From the NCBI RefSeq assembly GCF_002487355.1, contig NZ_NTMG01000053.1, forward strand, positions 1-41,245: 41,245 bases of DNA, in the 5' to 3' direction. A program made the position numbers and the translations under genes. This document shows, one piece after another, positions 1 to 8,779 of the stretch. Source of the DNA: Candidatus Methanoperedens sp. BLZ2. GTDB taxonomy: Archaea; Halobacteriota; Methanosarcinia; Methanosarcinales; Methanoperedenaceae. Under the pieces are notes generated by a model that was given only the letters and a program-made list of their open reading frames with translations, was not told the origin of the DNA and made no database searches. Positions within the stretch are counted from its first letter, which is position 1; every line of letters starts with the position of its first letter.

Positions 1-17
1 AGCCAAACGTAAAACGT

Positions 18-90
18 AAGTTCCCCTCACGGGTTGCGAGGACTCGTAGGAAGCTCCAGCCCGAAAGGGTGGGGTAGTTCACTCCTCCCT
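18..90 (-). mobile_element. Possible IS200/IS605-type right-end/omegaRNA-like remnant
   Basis: On the minus strand positions 80-49 read GAACTACCCCACCC, then a TTTCGGG turn, then GCTGGAGCTTCC. This resembles the conserved 'GAACTACCC...GGGCTTC' hairpin found at the 3' end of many tnpB genes. A second short hairpin (CCTC/GAGG arms, plus-strand 25-41) lies beside it. No tnpB coding sequence is adjacent on that strand, so at most this is an isolated end. The region could equally be the edge of an unrelated structured RNA cut by the window. Confidence 0.25.
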
Positions 91-98
91 GAAGATAA

Positions 99-107
99 TT
101 ATAAATA
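99..107 (+). promoter_or_regulatory. TATA box for the hypothetical gene starting at 130
   Basis: TTATAAATA is centred about 27 nt before the ATG at 130. This is the spacing expected when an archaeal transcript starts at or next to the start codon, giving a leaderless mRNA. No Shine-Dalgarno sequence is visible before that ATG. Confidence 0.5.
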
Positions 108-129
108 TCCTTCTTACCAGCTTGTTGTC

Positions 130-627
130 ATGAACGATTACTGGGGTGTTCCCGAAAAGGAATACGAAATCTCTCTCATGCAATTCGCAAAAAAACAATT
201 ATCAGATGCAGGTTATAGTATACTCAGCGAAAAGGTGGAAGTTTGCAGCGGCGCAGGGGCTCTTACCCTGACTGCAATAATAAAAACAGACCATGGAGTC
301 GTTGGATTATACATTCATGATGGTCCAAGGCAGCGAAAAAAAAGAGGCACTCCCATTATCCGGGTGCTCAGGTTATTACCGGAAATGAAAAAAGTTGAAG
401 ACCTGCGAAAATTCGTAATAACACACCAGGATGATTTTCATATGATTCTCGCGCCTGAGAATACGGATTTAAGAGATAAAGCGGAAAAAGAGCTTCTTCA
501 AATCTACTCTGATTTATATGATTCGATAATCAGGGATCTTTACGAAACCGATATAAGCAGTGCAGCAGATGTATTGAGAGTGAGGCTTCGAAAAGAAAAT
601 CAAGGACCCTGCGCTTCATGCGAATGA
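130..627 (+). CDS. Hypothetical archaeal protein with C-terminal CxxC
   Basis: I do not recognise this 165-aa protein. The frame is open from position 34, but the upstream part overlaps a structured sequence and a TATA box, so the ATG at 130 (MNDYWGVPEK) is preferred as a leaderless start. It is soluble, mixed alpha/beta and charged, with no membrane segment. A central GALTLTAIIKTDHGVVGLYIHDG stretch looks like paired beta strands, a helical second half follows, and the last residues are CASCE, a possible metal or redox CxxC. It converges on the minus-strand gene ending at 633. The function is unknown. Confidence 0.6.
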   Translation: MNDYWGVPEKEYEISLMQFAKKQLSDAGYSILSEKVEVCSGAGALTLTAIIKTDHGVVGLYIHDGPRQRKKRGTPIIRVLRLLPEMKKVEDLRKFVITHQDDFHMILAPENTDLRDKAEKELLQIYSDLYDSIIRDLYETDISSAADVLRVRLRKENQGPCASCE

Positions 628-632
628 AATAG

Positions 633-1460
633 TTAATAAATATCGAGTACGATATTGATTTTGTCACCCTTATTTAACGGTTTATCACCATATTTTTCCG
701 GGATCAACTTTATTCCGGGTTCATTGATAGATAGAGATAAAGAAAAGGCAATCCCGGAACATCTTACCGATCTATTTTCTTTTGTAATTTCAAGAAGAGA
801 AAAATGCGGGCGGAAAAATCCTCCTGGTTTGACTACACCAAAAAAATGGTCTTCCCCATTTGAACTGATATAGCCATCAATAAACCCCCCATCAATTGCG
901 AATCCCCGGACTATCCCGCAGGTATGGGATGGGGCTAAAAGGAGAGAATAATTCTCATTTACCTCTTCAACAACACACTCAAATTCAACTTTTTTTCCAT
1001 CAGGAAGGTTTCTCCATTCAATATTTGGCAAAAGTTCATGATCATTCGATGCGCGCAGATAATTACGGGGATCCCTGACCTCGACATGCATAACAGGGTC
1101 ATTCCAGAAAATAAAATATCCGTTCTTGATAAATGTCCCTATGCGTTCTCCAATTGATATTTCCTCGCCGATTGAAATGTCAGGTTCTATATGGATTATT
1201 TTAACCACATATTTTCCCTTTTGTATCGCTATAAGATATTCCTTTGAATCCCTGCCTTTAAATGGGGTAGGCGTATCAAAGCTCCGGATATCGATTACCT
1301 TCCCGTCAACCGGGGAAAGAGCCCCGTCCCCGAAACATCCATAATAAATATCAACCGCACTGTTTGTCTTATGGGCTGCGTAAGGGCTTTTCATGAAGGA
1401 AAATCTTGAATTATCGGGTGCATAAATGTCTACATCATCGTGCCCTGCAATTTTTTCCAT
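633..1460 (-). CDS. M23/LytM-like fold protein, degenerate, paired with a radical SAM gene
   Basis: The 275-aa protein has the layout of a LytM/M23 beta-domain. An H-xxxxxx-D stretch (AAHKTNSAVDI, about residues 29-39) is followed by SPVDGKV, a KIIHIEPDISIGEEISIGERIG hairpin region and VMHVEVRDP. In active M23 enzymes the last motif is HxHxE; here the first histidine is replaced by V/M, so metal binding is doubtful. Archaea of this type lack murein, which also argues against peptidoglycan hydrolysis. The C-terminal half is beta-rich and unassigned. Its ATG directly abuts the stop of the upstream radical SAM gene, so the two are surely co-transcribed and probably translationally coupled. No signal peptide is seen, so a cytoplasmic location is expected. 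Confidence 0.6.
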   Translation of the reverse strand: MEKIAGHDDVDIYAPDNSRFSFMKSPYAAHKTNSAVDIYYGCFGDGALSPVDGKVIDIRSFDTPTPFKGRDSKEYLIAIQKGKYVVKIIHIEPDISIGEEISIGERIGTFIKNGYFIFWNDPVMHVEVRDPRNYLRASNDHELLPNIEWRNLPDGKKVEFECVVEEVNENYSLLLAPSHTCGIVRGFAIDGGFIDGYISSNGEDHFFGVVKPGGFFRPHFSLLEITKENRSVRCSGIAFSLSLSINEPGIKLIPEKYGDKPLNKGDKINIVLDIY

Positions 1461-2393
1461 TTAAACTCCATAAGAACAGCACATTTTAGGTATCTCAATG
1501 ATGTTCAAACCGATATCCTGTCCTGTCCTGTAGGCACTTCTTGATGGCACAGCCATCCTGTCAATCCCGCCCAGGACCGCATACTTATCAAGCATTGAAC
1601 GGTATCGGCCGCCGGGGCGCACGCAGCTCAATGACAGGGGCACATCAAACATTTCCCGCGCTTTTGTTATTACCCTGACCACATCCTCAATTCCAGGAGG
1701 CTGTGCACCTTGCGATGCTGTCCCTTTTGTGGGTATGAATACAACTATCACAACCACATCAGGATTAAATTTCCTGGCGATCTCAAGTGCTCTTATTTCC
1801 CCTTTTAATTCACCGTTATGCAGCCCCACAATGATATGCGGTGCAATCCTCGTCCCGAAATACGATAGGTGCGATAATGTACTTTCATAATCCTGTACCG
1901 TTGCGGAAAGGCCGAGGATATCATGTATGGTCTCATCATCCCCGATAACATCAACAAGCGCCATGTCAAGATATTTTGAAAGCAGTTCCGCCTGTCCCAT
2001 GTTAACGATCCCGGTGTGGGCGCTGATCTTAAGATGTGTATCCTTTTTTATTTGTGCGATTTCATCAGCCTGCAAGTATGTGGGAACGCTTCCATCAGGC
2101 AAACTTCCGCCGCTTAATAACATTCCATTATTGCCAGCCAGGCGGTGTGCGCACGATCGCAGTTTGCCGTTTGAGCCATCAAGCATATGTGCAAGATAAT
2201 GTGAATCACAATGCTTGCATTTCAAAGAGCAGTGAGTGCCTGTCAATGATATCGGAGTAAAAGGCTCCCTGAAAAAAAGGAGATTGTTGCCGAATAATTC
2301 CATCCTTCGGGTGAAGGATTCATGCATAGCATTTTTTGTTGCGTTGTCGGTGTTGAGGGAATCGATCTGGGCGCAATATTTGTCAAAATGCAT
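1461..2393 (-). CDS. Radical SAM protein, biotin-synthase-related
   Basis: This 310-aa protein carries the radical SAM CxxxCxxC cluster motif (CSLKCKHC, about residues 57-64) that binds the [4Fe-4S] cluster cleaving S-adenosylmethionine. Later segments fit a TIM barrel: GGSLPDG, HTGIVN, DVIGDDETIHDILG, and VFIPTKGT resembling the biotin synthase P-x-x-GT turn. The C-terminus ends with a CC pair (KMCCSYGV). It looks like a biotin-synthase-related archaeal family; the substrate cannot be deduced. A TATA-like CTTTATATC on the minus strand (about 2411-2421) lies roughly 23 nt before the ATG, so the mRNA may be leaderless. It is the first gene of a two-gene operon with the M23-like protein. Confidence 0.75.
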   Translation of the reverse strand: MHFDKYCAQIDSLNTDNATKNAMHESFTRRMELFGNNLLFFREPFTPISLTGTHCSLKCKHCDSHYLAHMLDGSNGKLRSCAHRLAGNNGMLLSGGSLPDGSVPTYLQADEIAQIKKDTHLKISAHTGIVNMGQAELLSKYLDMALVDVIGDDETIHDILGLSATVQDYESTLSHLSYFGTRIAPHIIVGLHNGELKGEIRALEIARKFNPDVVVIVVFIPTKGTASQGAQPPGIEDVVRVITKAREMFDVPLSLSCVRPGGRYRSMLDKYAVLGGIDRMAVPSRSAYRTGQDIGLNIIEIPKMCCSYGV

Positions 2394-2501
2394 ATGTTGC
2401 TTATTGGATTTGCGATATAAAGAGATTATCTCATTTCAGGATTCAAGCGTCAGCATAAAAGCAGCCTTTTACAAATAATTCTTAACAAAAAATAAATATT
2501 A

Positions 2502-2522
2502 AAAATGAGAAAAACTCATTTT
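2502..2522 (-). terminator. Hairpin plus T-run at the end of the TM-helix gene
   Basis: Inverted 8-bp arms AAAATGAG/CTCATTTT (2502-2509 and 2515-2522) enclose the stop codon of the minus-strand gene. On that strand they are followed by T-rich sequence. This is a plausible terminator. Confidence 0.4.
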
Positions 2523-3445
2523 TTCTCCTTTGCATATGCTACTATAGCATCTTTTACCCCATACTTGAATGCCACGACTATGGCGACACCCCACGCAATA
2601 GGTCCGAGGAATATATAGAAAATGTTGGTTTTGATTAACATGGTGTCAAATGCTAATACTATCAATACCAGGAACAAAAATCCCCTCATCAAAGGAACGA
2701 ACATTTCCGAGCCTTCGACATTCATTCCTTTCATTGTTGCCTGCATATAATCCATAATAATGTCGATGGCTAAAAATCCGATTATCAATATCAGGACTCC
2801 TGTGAACAGATTAGGAATATAATTTAATACATTTACCAGGAATTCAGTAAGGAATCTAAAACGCAATATCTCTACTGCAGCCAGTATAAATATCAGATAG
2901 CCGAACAATTTTACTATGCCAGAAAGGATACCTGAGACTGAAGTGCCGCTTGCTTTCAGGGGTTCTCCCATAGAGCTCTTCATAATCTTATCATCTACAC
3001 CCATAGCAACAAGTGTTTTGCGGATAACATCTGCGAGAAAATCAACAATTATCAGGCCAATAATCAGTACTATCAAAGCCGTTATTATAAGAGGTATATA
3101 TGAAATAACCTGGGTGACAAAATCTGTTATAATCTGTATTTTTAGTATATCCAGGATAATAGCAGCAAAAATTATATAAATAAATAGCTTGATTGTTGAT
3201 TCGAAGAATCCTACAGTGCTCATTCCTGCTTTTCTTATTATTCCTCCTAAAGATGTTTTATCAATAAGATTGTCAAGTCCTATCTTGTCTAAGATCTTAG
3301 CCCCGATTTTTCCAATAAACGTTCCCAAAATCCATCCAACAATTATTAGAACAATTACTGCTACCAGTGTTGGTATAAAGGCAATAAATTGATCAGCCAG
3401 TTTGTATAAACTATCTAGTATTTTAGAATCTACCATATAATTCAC
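2516..3445 (-). CDS. Membrane protein with three TM-helix repeats, MscS-related
   Basis: A 309-aa integral membrane protein. The same module occurs three times: an I/YIP-led start, a long hydrophobic helix with an IIG core, then an amphipathic segment. The copies start near residues 19 (FIAFIPTLVAVIVLIIVG), 114 (SYIPLIITALIVLIIG) and 209 (NYIPNLFTGVLILIIG). This is the conserved TM-helix repeat of small mechanosensitive-channel-related proteins. No MscS beta-domain follows. A role in osmotic or ion flux is inferred from the family. The ending is charged (YAKEKK), as expected for a cytoplasmic tail. It stands alone between convergent or spaced neighbours on the minus strand. Confidence 0.75.
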   Translation of the reverse strand: MNYMVDSKILDSLYKLADQFIAFIPTLVAVIVLIIVGWILGTFIGKIGAKILDKIGLDNLIDKTSLGGIIRKAGMSTVGFFESTIKLFIYIIFAAIILDILKIQIITDFVTQVISYIPLIITALIVLIIGLIIVDFLADVIRKTLVAMGVDDKIMKSSMGEPLKASGTSVSGILSGIVKLFGYLIFILAAVEILRFRFLTEFLVNVLNYIPNLFTGVLILIIGFLAIDIIMDYMQATMKGMNVEGSEMFVPLMRGFLFLVLIVLAFDTMLIKTNIFYIFLGPIAWGVAIVVAFKYGVKDAIVAYAKEKK

Positions 3446-3569
3446 CCCAATAATACCATTGGGGTCAATACTATTAAAAGTTTTTGTTTAGCCATTAACC
3501 GCGAGTGCGCTGAGCTGGAAAATCCAGTAGTATGACTGTTAGGTTAAGTGTATTTGCTGACAATTCGCC

Positions 3570-3914
3570 CTAATACTCCTCCAGCGGCATCTCTTTCCAC
3601 TCCCGCTCCACCGCCATTGAATTCTTCCTGATTTCAAGTATCAAGGATTCATCTCTGACCCTGGAACCATTTTTGTCTATCCATTTATCAAGTTCCCCGC
3701 TTTTTAACATGGCGCGCAATGCGAACTTGATGCTTCCGCCCTCATTCTTGTCCGTAATATTTGCTGCTCCATGTATCAATTTCACATGCCTGAACCCATG
3801 TTCATAAGCCTCTTTGATCTTTTCGCGGGCTGCCATGAGTGCAGTCCCTGTTGAATAATTATGCAGGTCAACCTCAATACATTTCTGGAAGATATCTACT
3901 TCGAACCATGCCAT
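3570..3914 (-). CDS. Smr (small MutS-related) domain protein
   Basis: This 114-aa protein matches a stand-alone Smr domain. Near the N-terminus EVDLHNYS gives the conserved DLH motif, followed by a helix (TALMAAREKIKEAYEHG) and then HVKLIHGAANI, the strand and 'IHG' motif of the domain. The typical HGxG glycine loop reads HGAA here, and GSIKFALRAML supplies the next helix. Smr domains have nicking endonuclease or RNA-cleaving activity in MutS2 and related proteins. Whether this one is active is unknown. The C-terminal tail (MAVEREWKEMPLEEY) is acidic. It is a single gene with no obvious partner. Confidence 0.7.
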   Translation of the reverse strand: MAWFEVDIFQKCIEVDLHNYSTGTALMAAREKIKEAYEHGFRHVKLIHGAANITDKNEGGSIKFALRAMLKSGELDKWIDKNGSRVRDESLILEIRKNSMAVEREWKEMPLEEY

Positions 3915-3988
3915 ATGGGGGATAAGATTATACGAGATTTTATTTATAATTTTGCAAAACTTTTAATTATTTTCTGGATTAATTCAAA

Positions 3989-4058
3989 AACCACAGAGAG
4001 CCCAGAGGACACAGAGAAAAAACAACCTCTCTCTGTGAACTCTGTGTCCTCAGTGGTT
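3989..4058. repeat. CACAGAG-family palindromic intergenic repeat
   Basis: The left arm AACCACAGAG...GGACACAGAG is mirrored by CTCTGTGAACTCTGTGTCCT...GTGGTT. The same family appears at 20418-20470. It lies between the Smr gene and the ABC permease gene and could fold into a long hairpin in RNA. Confidence 0.7.
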
Positions 4059-4107
4059 GATTTTCTTGGGAATGAGTTATTTAAATTGAAAGTTTGATTT
4101 AATGACT

Positions 4108-6018
4108 TTAATCCATAACTTCCTCCCTTAACAAAATATACGCCATTCCCAGTCCGGCAATGCCATATAAAAGAAGCGGCAGGAGATACTCAGAGAGCGC
4201 ACTAAACCCTTCCTGGTATATCAATACTGAATCAAGAGCCTTTATACCCATAGTGATCGGAAGGGCGTTCCCGACCTTTACCATCAATGCCGGCATGGTT
4301 TCAAAAGGGAAAAAAACACCGCACAGGAACAACATGGGGATACTCAGTACAAGGGATGATAACATGGCTGTGTTTTCCGATTCTGCAAATGTTGCTACAG
4401 CCATACCGATACCTATGAAAGCTGCTGAATATACAAGGATCACAAGGAACAACAGTCCAAGCTGGCCTGGTGGGACCAGGGCCCCATAGGATATGTATGC
4501 GACAGCGACCAGGATGACCCCCTGGAACATGGCTATCAGAACAAGGGTCAGGGTCTTTGCAAAAATGAACTTCTCAAGGGATAAAGGCGTCAAAAGTGTT
4601 CTCAAAAGGGTCTTTTTGGTTCTCTCCTGCACAATTGTAATCGAGGAGAGCAGGAATGAAATAAACATCAGGACGATAGATACGATCGCAGGTATCAGGA
4701 AGTCAAGATAAGACATATTTTTAAAAACGAATTCACTTTCAAGTTTTATGGGCGCAGCAATAGCGGCAGGTGACTTTGTTCTTACATCGCCCAGGATACT
4801 TTTTGTCCGATTGATTTCAGATACCAGGTTTGAAGTGCTATTTTCCATTTCTGTAGAGAGTTTGTTCATCTGAAATGAAACATCAGATGACTGATTCTTG
4901 ATCTGATCCAGGATCACGATTGCATTCTGGATGTTTGAGATATTTCCCTGGATATTTGAAATCTCAAATATGTAATTGCCGATCAAAACCTGCATACTCT
5001 GCAACCTGATGTCGGCGTATATCAGTTTTTCATGCAAATCAGAGGCTTTTTGGGCAACATTTGCAAGGTCATTATGAAGTGATCTTATACGGTCGGTATT
5101 TTCAAGTAAAAGCGCCCTTGTATCCTGTATTTGCCTGATGGTGCCTGTAATGGAAATGCATTGTGGTATTGAAACAATTGCACATGTTGAATTATATATT
5201 TCCTGGAGATCGGTCTGGGTCGCCAATAATGCGGCATTCGTAGAATCGATATTATCGATCATAAGCTTCAGGTCATCTCTTAAGCTCGCCGAGTCATTAT
5301 AGATCGAACTTACATTCTTATCAAGTTCTAAAATGTCATTACGCGTTGTATTTATATCCACAGATGTCAGGAACAGGTCAACTTCCATCTGGTCAAGCGT
5401 GGTTTTCATCATATTAATGGATTTATTCATCCTGGTTACATTGATCTCATCCAGTCTGGCAAGCACATTCTGTGTATCATTATTCAGTCTGCTGATATTT
5501 CCGTTTATAGAAAAGACACCTTCTCTTAATGGGCCAAGTTCTGATTCCATCTCTCCCAGTTTTTCCCAGAGATTGCTGATAAAACCAAAGGTGAGTTCGT
5601 AGGATATTTTTTCAGTGATACCAAGGAAAACCGTAGATATTACAGGCGCTATCTGGATACGGGAATTATCAATATACAATTTCATAGACTGCGTCTGGTT
5701 TTCGGGAATATATATTCCGGCGCTGTATTTTCCCTTCATGACCCCTTCTTCGATAACAGACGGGTCATTAGTGTTTTCTTTAACGATTATGAACATTTTG
5801 CTGCTGTTCAATTCTTCGATTATGTCATTCCCGGGTGTTGACCCGCCTCCAACGCCAAGTTTTACACCTTTCAAACCTTCATTAGAGGCTCCGAAAAAAA
5901 CCGAACCTATCAATATCATAATAAGAATAGGAGCAAGAAATATCAAAAGTAAAGTCTTCCTGTGGCGGACATATACTAAAAAATCTTTCTTTATGACTGG
6001 AACAATGCTCAATGCCAC
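4108..6018 (-). CDS. ABC-2 type exporter permease with large extracytoplasmic domain
   Basis: The 636-aa protein has one N-terminal membrane helix (TLLLIFLAPILIMILIGSVFFG, about residues 23-44). A roughly 390-residue extracytoplasmic region follows, rich in N-x-S/T sites and heptad-like coiled coil (INGNISRLNNDTQNVLARL and similar). About five helices form the C-terminal ABC-2 membrane domain (from YLDFLIPAIVSIVLMFISFLL onward). The layout resembles YhgE/Pip or ABC-2 permeases that export drugs or surface components. Its start overlaps the end of the ATPase gene by 10 bp, so the two are translationally coupled. The substrate is not evident. Confidence 0.8.
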   Translation of the reverse strand: MALSIVPVIKKDFLVYVRHRKTLLLIFLAPILIMILIGSVFFGASNEGLKGVKLGVGGGSTPGNDIIEELNSSKMFIIVKENTNDPSVIEEGVMKGKYSAGIYIPENQTQSMKLYIDNSRIQIAPVISTVFLGITEKISYELTFGFISNLWEKLGEMESELGPLREGVFSINGNISRLNNDTQNVLARLDEINVTRMNKSINMMKTTLDQMEVDLFLTSVDINTTRNDILELDKNVSSIYNDSASLRDDLKLMIDNIDSTNAALLATQTDLQEIYNSTCAIVSIPQCISITGTIRQIQDTRALLLENTDRIRSLHNDLANVAQKASDLHEKLIYADIRLQSMQVLIGNYIFEISNIQGNISNIQNAIVILDQIKNQSSDVSFQMNKLSTEMENSTSNLVSEINRTKSILGDVRTKSPAAIAAPIKLESEFVFKNMSYLDFLIPAIVSIVLMFISFLLSSITIVQERTKKTLLRTLLTPLSLEKFIFAKTLTLVLIAMFQGVILVAVAYISYGALVPPGQLGLLFLVILVYSAAFIGIGMAVATFAESENTAMLSSLVLSIPMLFLCGVFFPFETMPALMVKVGNALPITMGIKALDSVLIYQEGFSALSEYLLPLLLYGIAGLGMAYILLREEVMD

Positions 6019-6941
6019 TCTTCTCCTGATGCATGAATAAATACGTCTTCAAGGCTGGGCGTGCTTGATTCAATATTCTTGATCGTTTCTCCTTCTGAAT
6101 AAAAAATCTCAAAAATTGCCTGAAGCGGCTGCTCATCCGTAAAAGTTATTTTAAGCCCTTTTTCATTTACGCTACATGAAGAAATATTTTTGATGGAGCC
6201 CAGGTTATTTTGTATAGCCGCATAGTTCCCTGGTGAGCTTGTTATTAAAATAACCTTTTCACCTACCTTTTTTTTCAAATCATCCTGTTTTCCTTCGATA
6301 ACTATTTTTCCCCTGTTCATTATCAGTATCCGGTCACATAATAAGTCCGCTTCTTCCATATAATGTGTAGTAAGAAGAATCGTCGTTCCTTCCCTGTTAA
6401 CAACCCTGATGGTTTCCCAGAGGGCTTTTCTTGATACAGGGTCAAGCCCCACACTTGGTTCATCAAGGATCAATACCTCTGGTTTATGAACGAGCGCGCA
6501 TGCGATATTTAGCCTTGTCTTCATTCCTCCCGACAGGTTATTGGCCCTTACATTGCTTTTTTCATCCAGTTTTAGCAATGTAAGTATTTTATGGCTCCTT
6601 TTCTTGATATCAATAACAGGTATCCGATATAATGAACCGAAGAACATGAGATTTTCACTTACAGTAAGCTCATCGTAGAAACTGTTCTCCTGGGGGACAA
6701 CTCCGATAATTGAAAGTATGTCTTTCTTGTCAGATACAACATCAAGACCGGATATAAATGCATGACCTGATGATGGTCTTGATTGGCAAGAAAGGATTTT
6801 GATCAATGTTGACTTTCCGGCGCCGTTTGGTCCGAGAAGACCGAATATGATCCCTTTTTCAATAGCCAGGGTTACATTATCCAGTACTTTGAAATTACCA
6901 TAGCTTTTTGTTATAGAGCGAAGTTCTATTACAGGTTCCAT
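6009..6941 (-). CDS. ABC transporter ATP-binding protein, ABC-2 exporter partner
   Basis: A 310-aa ATPase with all motifs intact: Walker A GPNGAGKST (about residues 38-46), Q-loop VVPQENSFYDELTVSENL, signature LSGGM (about 137-141), Walker B VLILDEPSVGLDP, and H-loop LLTTHYMEEAD. A C-terminal accessory domain (about 215-310) ends with TPSLEDVFI, typical of ABC-2 exporter ATPases (DrrA/CcmA type). It powers the downstream permease, whose start it overlaps. It is the first gene of this minus-strand pair. AT-rich sequence upstream (6942-7000) would carry the promoter. Confidence 0.9.
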   Translation of the reverse strand: MEPVIELRSITKSYGNFKVLDNVTLAIEKGIIFGLLGPNGAGKSTLIKILSCQSRPSSGHAFISGLDVVSDKKDILSIIGVVPQENSFYDELTVSENLMFFGSLYRIPVIDIKKRSHKILTLLKLDEKSNVRANNLSGGMKTRLNIACALVHKPEVLILDEPSVGLDPVSRKALWETIRVVNREGTTILLTTHYMEEADLLCDRILIMNRGKIVIEGKQDDLKKKVGEKVILITSSPGNYAAIQNNLGSIKNISSCSVNEKGLKITFTDEQPLQAIFEIFYSEGETIKNIESSTPSLEDVFIHASGEEWH

Positions 6942-7222
6942 GTTCGTATTATATTTTTATTCTATTCCATAATTTATTATATACTATTCAGAGCTTTTTT
7001 TAACTTATATGAAACTATAAACACTTATATTATCTTAATGATTAATATGCAATATCGATATTCGGGTTTGATCAAAAACCAGGAAAGGAGACAATCAACT
7101 TCCCATGATGATTATAGTAATAATACTTACCCCCTTTATTTCCACTGGACAAATTCGCTTTCAAAGTTAATTATTCAATAATTATTTATGTGATACTAAA
7201 GTATCAAATGCAGTGTGTAAAA

Positions 7223-8650
7223 ATGGAAAAGAACACTATAATTTTATTTAACCCGATGCCTGTTGAACATCCCGTTGCGATCCAGAATAAAATGACAACG
7301 TCCCTGCAGGTCCCGCTTGTTAATGTTCCTCTATCGCTTCTTGCTCTTGGGAGAATGATCGGGGATGAATATGACGTCAAAATAATCAATGCAGTAGTAG
7401 ATAATGATTATAAAAGAAATATCATCGATGCCAGCAAAAACGCCCTGTGCCTGGCGGTCAGCAGCATGACCTGCTACCAGATCAGTGATGGTATTGATGT
7501 ATGCAAAGCTGTCAAGGAACTTTATCCGGAGCTTCCGGTCATCTGGGGAGGATATCACCCGTCAACAGAGCCAGTGCAAACCCTTAATAATCCTTATATC
7601 GACATTGTTATCAGGGGACAGGGAGAGATACCTTTTAAGGAAGCAGTGGGAAAAATTAAGAAAAAAGAATCCCTTAACGGGATTCGGAGTATTTCCTATA
7701 AGGAAGGTGGGAGAATAATTGAAAATCCAGGACAGGAATTCAAAGCCCTTGATTCTTTCCCTCCAATACAATATGATATGATAGATATAGAGCGACACGT
7801 CAAAGGATATAAATTCGCAGATCGATGCATTGATTATTATTCAAGTATGGGCTGTGCGGCAGGATGCGATTTCTGCTCAGAGCCCCTGTTTTGCGGCAGG
7901 CGCTGGTCAGGGCTTTGCGCAGAAACAGTGGTTTCGGAACTTGAGTATCTTGCAAAAACCTACAATATTGATACATTCATGATCCGGGACAGTGATTTTT
8001 TCATCAATGTGAAACGGGTGAAGGAGATTTGCAGGCTCCTGATCGGGAAAAACCCGGGGCTTCGTCTCACGAGCGTCAATGGCAGGATGGAGCAGCTGTC
8101 GCGAATGGATGATGAGGTTTGGGGACTTTTGCGAAAAGCTGGAATTCATGAGATATTCATAGGCTTTGAAAGCGGGCTCCAGGAGGCGCTTGATGCTATG
8201 AATAAGGGAGCAAATACAGGCCAGATAAAAATGTGCATTGATAAATGCATAGAACATGATATCGATATTCGCGGCTCATTCATGGTGGGAATTCCGGGAA
8301 TGGATGCAAAAGAAGAAGTGACAAGGACATTTGAGGAAATCAATAAGATCATTTCTGCTTACGGGAAAATGGGGAAACTTAAACACATGGATATTTTGTT
8401 ATCGTTTTTTACGCCATACCCGCATACTAAGCTATACGAAGCCTCTGTTAAGAACGGATTAAAGCCCCTGAACACTCTTGAAGATTGGGGCGACTTTGAC
8501 CAGTTTGATTTTAAGGCGCCGTGGTTTTCACAGGAGTATTTTGATATTACCAGGGATTTCAGGGCAGGGATGCCAATGAACTCGGGATGTGGTTTTGAGA
8601 AATGGTGCAGGTTTTATGAGGGAATTGTAAAGAGGCTGGAACGAATTTGA
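7223..8650 (+). CDS. Cobalamin-binding-domain radical SAM protein (BchE/P-methylase class)
   Basis: The N-terminal part is Rossmann-like and of the B12-binding type: LLALGRMIGDEYDVKIINA, then IWGGYHPSTEP and DIVIRGQGE. It lacks the DxHxxG histidine motif, so any cobalamin would be bound His-off, as in many class B radical SAM enzymes. The radical SAM motif CAAGCDFC follows (about residues 212-219), then MIRDSDFFIN, IFIGFESG and GSFMVGIPGM barrel motifs. A methyl transfer or ring-forming reaction is possible; the substrate is unknown. The frame is open back to an ATG at 7190, but a TATA-like AATAATTATTTATG at 7177-7190 would put transcription start near 7210. The ATG at 7223 (MEKNTIILFNPMP) is therefore preferred. 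It is a single gene. Confidence 0.8.
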   Translation: MEKNTIILFNPMPVEHPVAIQNKMTTSLQVPLVNVPLSLLALGRMIGDEYDVKIINAVVDNDYKRNIIDASKNALCLAVSSMTCYQISDGIDVCKAVKELYPELPVIWGGYHPSTEPVQTLNNPYIDIVIRGQGEIPFKEAVGKIKKKESLNGIRSISYKEGGRIIENPGQEFKALDSFPPIQYDMIDIERHVKGYKFADRCIDYYSSMGCAAGCDFCSEPLFCGRRWSGLCAETVVSELEYLAKTYNIDTFMIRDSDFFINVKRVKEICRLLIGKNPGLRLTSVNGRMEQLSRMDDEVWGLLRKAGIHEIFIGFESGLQEALDAMNKGANTGQIKMCIDKCIEHDIDIRGSFMVGIPGMDAKEEVTRTFEEINKIISAYGKMGKLKHMDILLSFFTPYPHTKLYEASVKNGLKPLNTLEDWGDFDQFDFKAPWFSQEYFDITRDFRAGMPMNSGCGFEKWCRFYEGIVKRLERI

Positions 8651-8747
8651 GATAAAAGAATTAGTGGATATCATAAAGAAGCCAGGCATATATAGCGCAG
8701 AAGATCTGGCTCAAGATAATATGTATGCAGGAAAAATGTTATATTAT

Positions 8748-8779
8748 ACTAATTCAAATTAGTACTAATTATGATTAGT
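8748..8779. promoter_or_regulatory. Two abutting 16-bp palindromes over the start of the ATPase gene
   Basis: ACTAATTCAAATTAGT (8748-8763) is a perfect inverted repeat around CA. It is followed without a gap by ACTAATTATGATTAGT (8764-8779), whose 6-bp arms flank TATG. The second copy contains the ATG at 8771, and the TATA-like ATGTTATATTATAC lies just upstream (about 8737-8749). The arrangement looks like a tandem operator where a bound repressor would block initiation. Confidence 0.5.
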
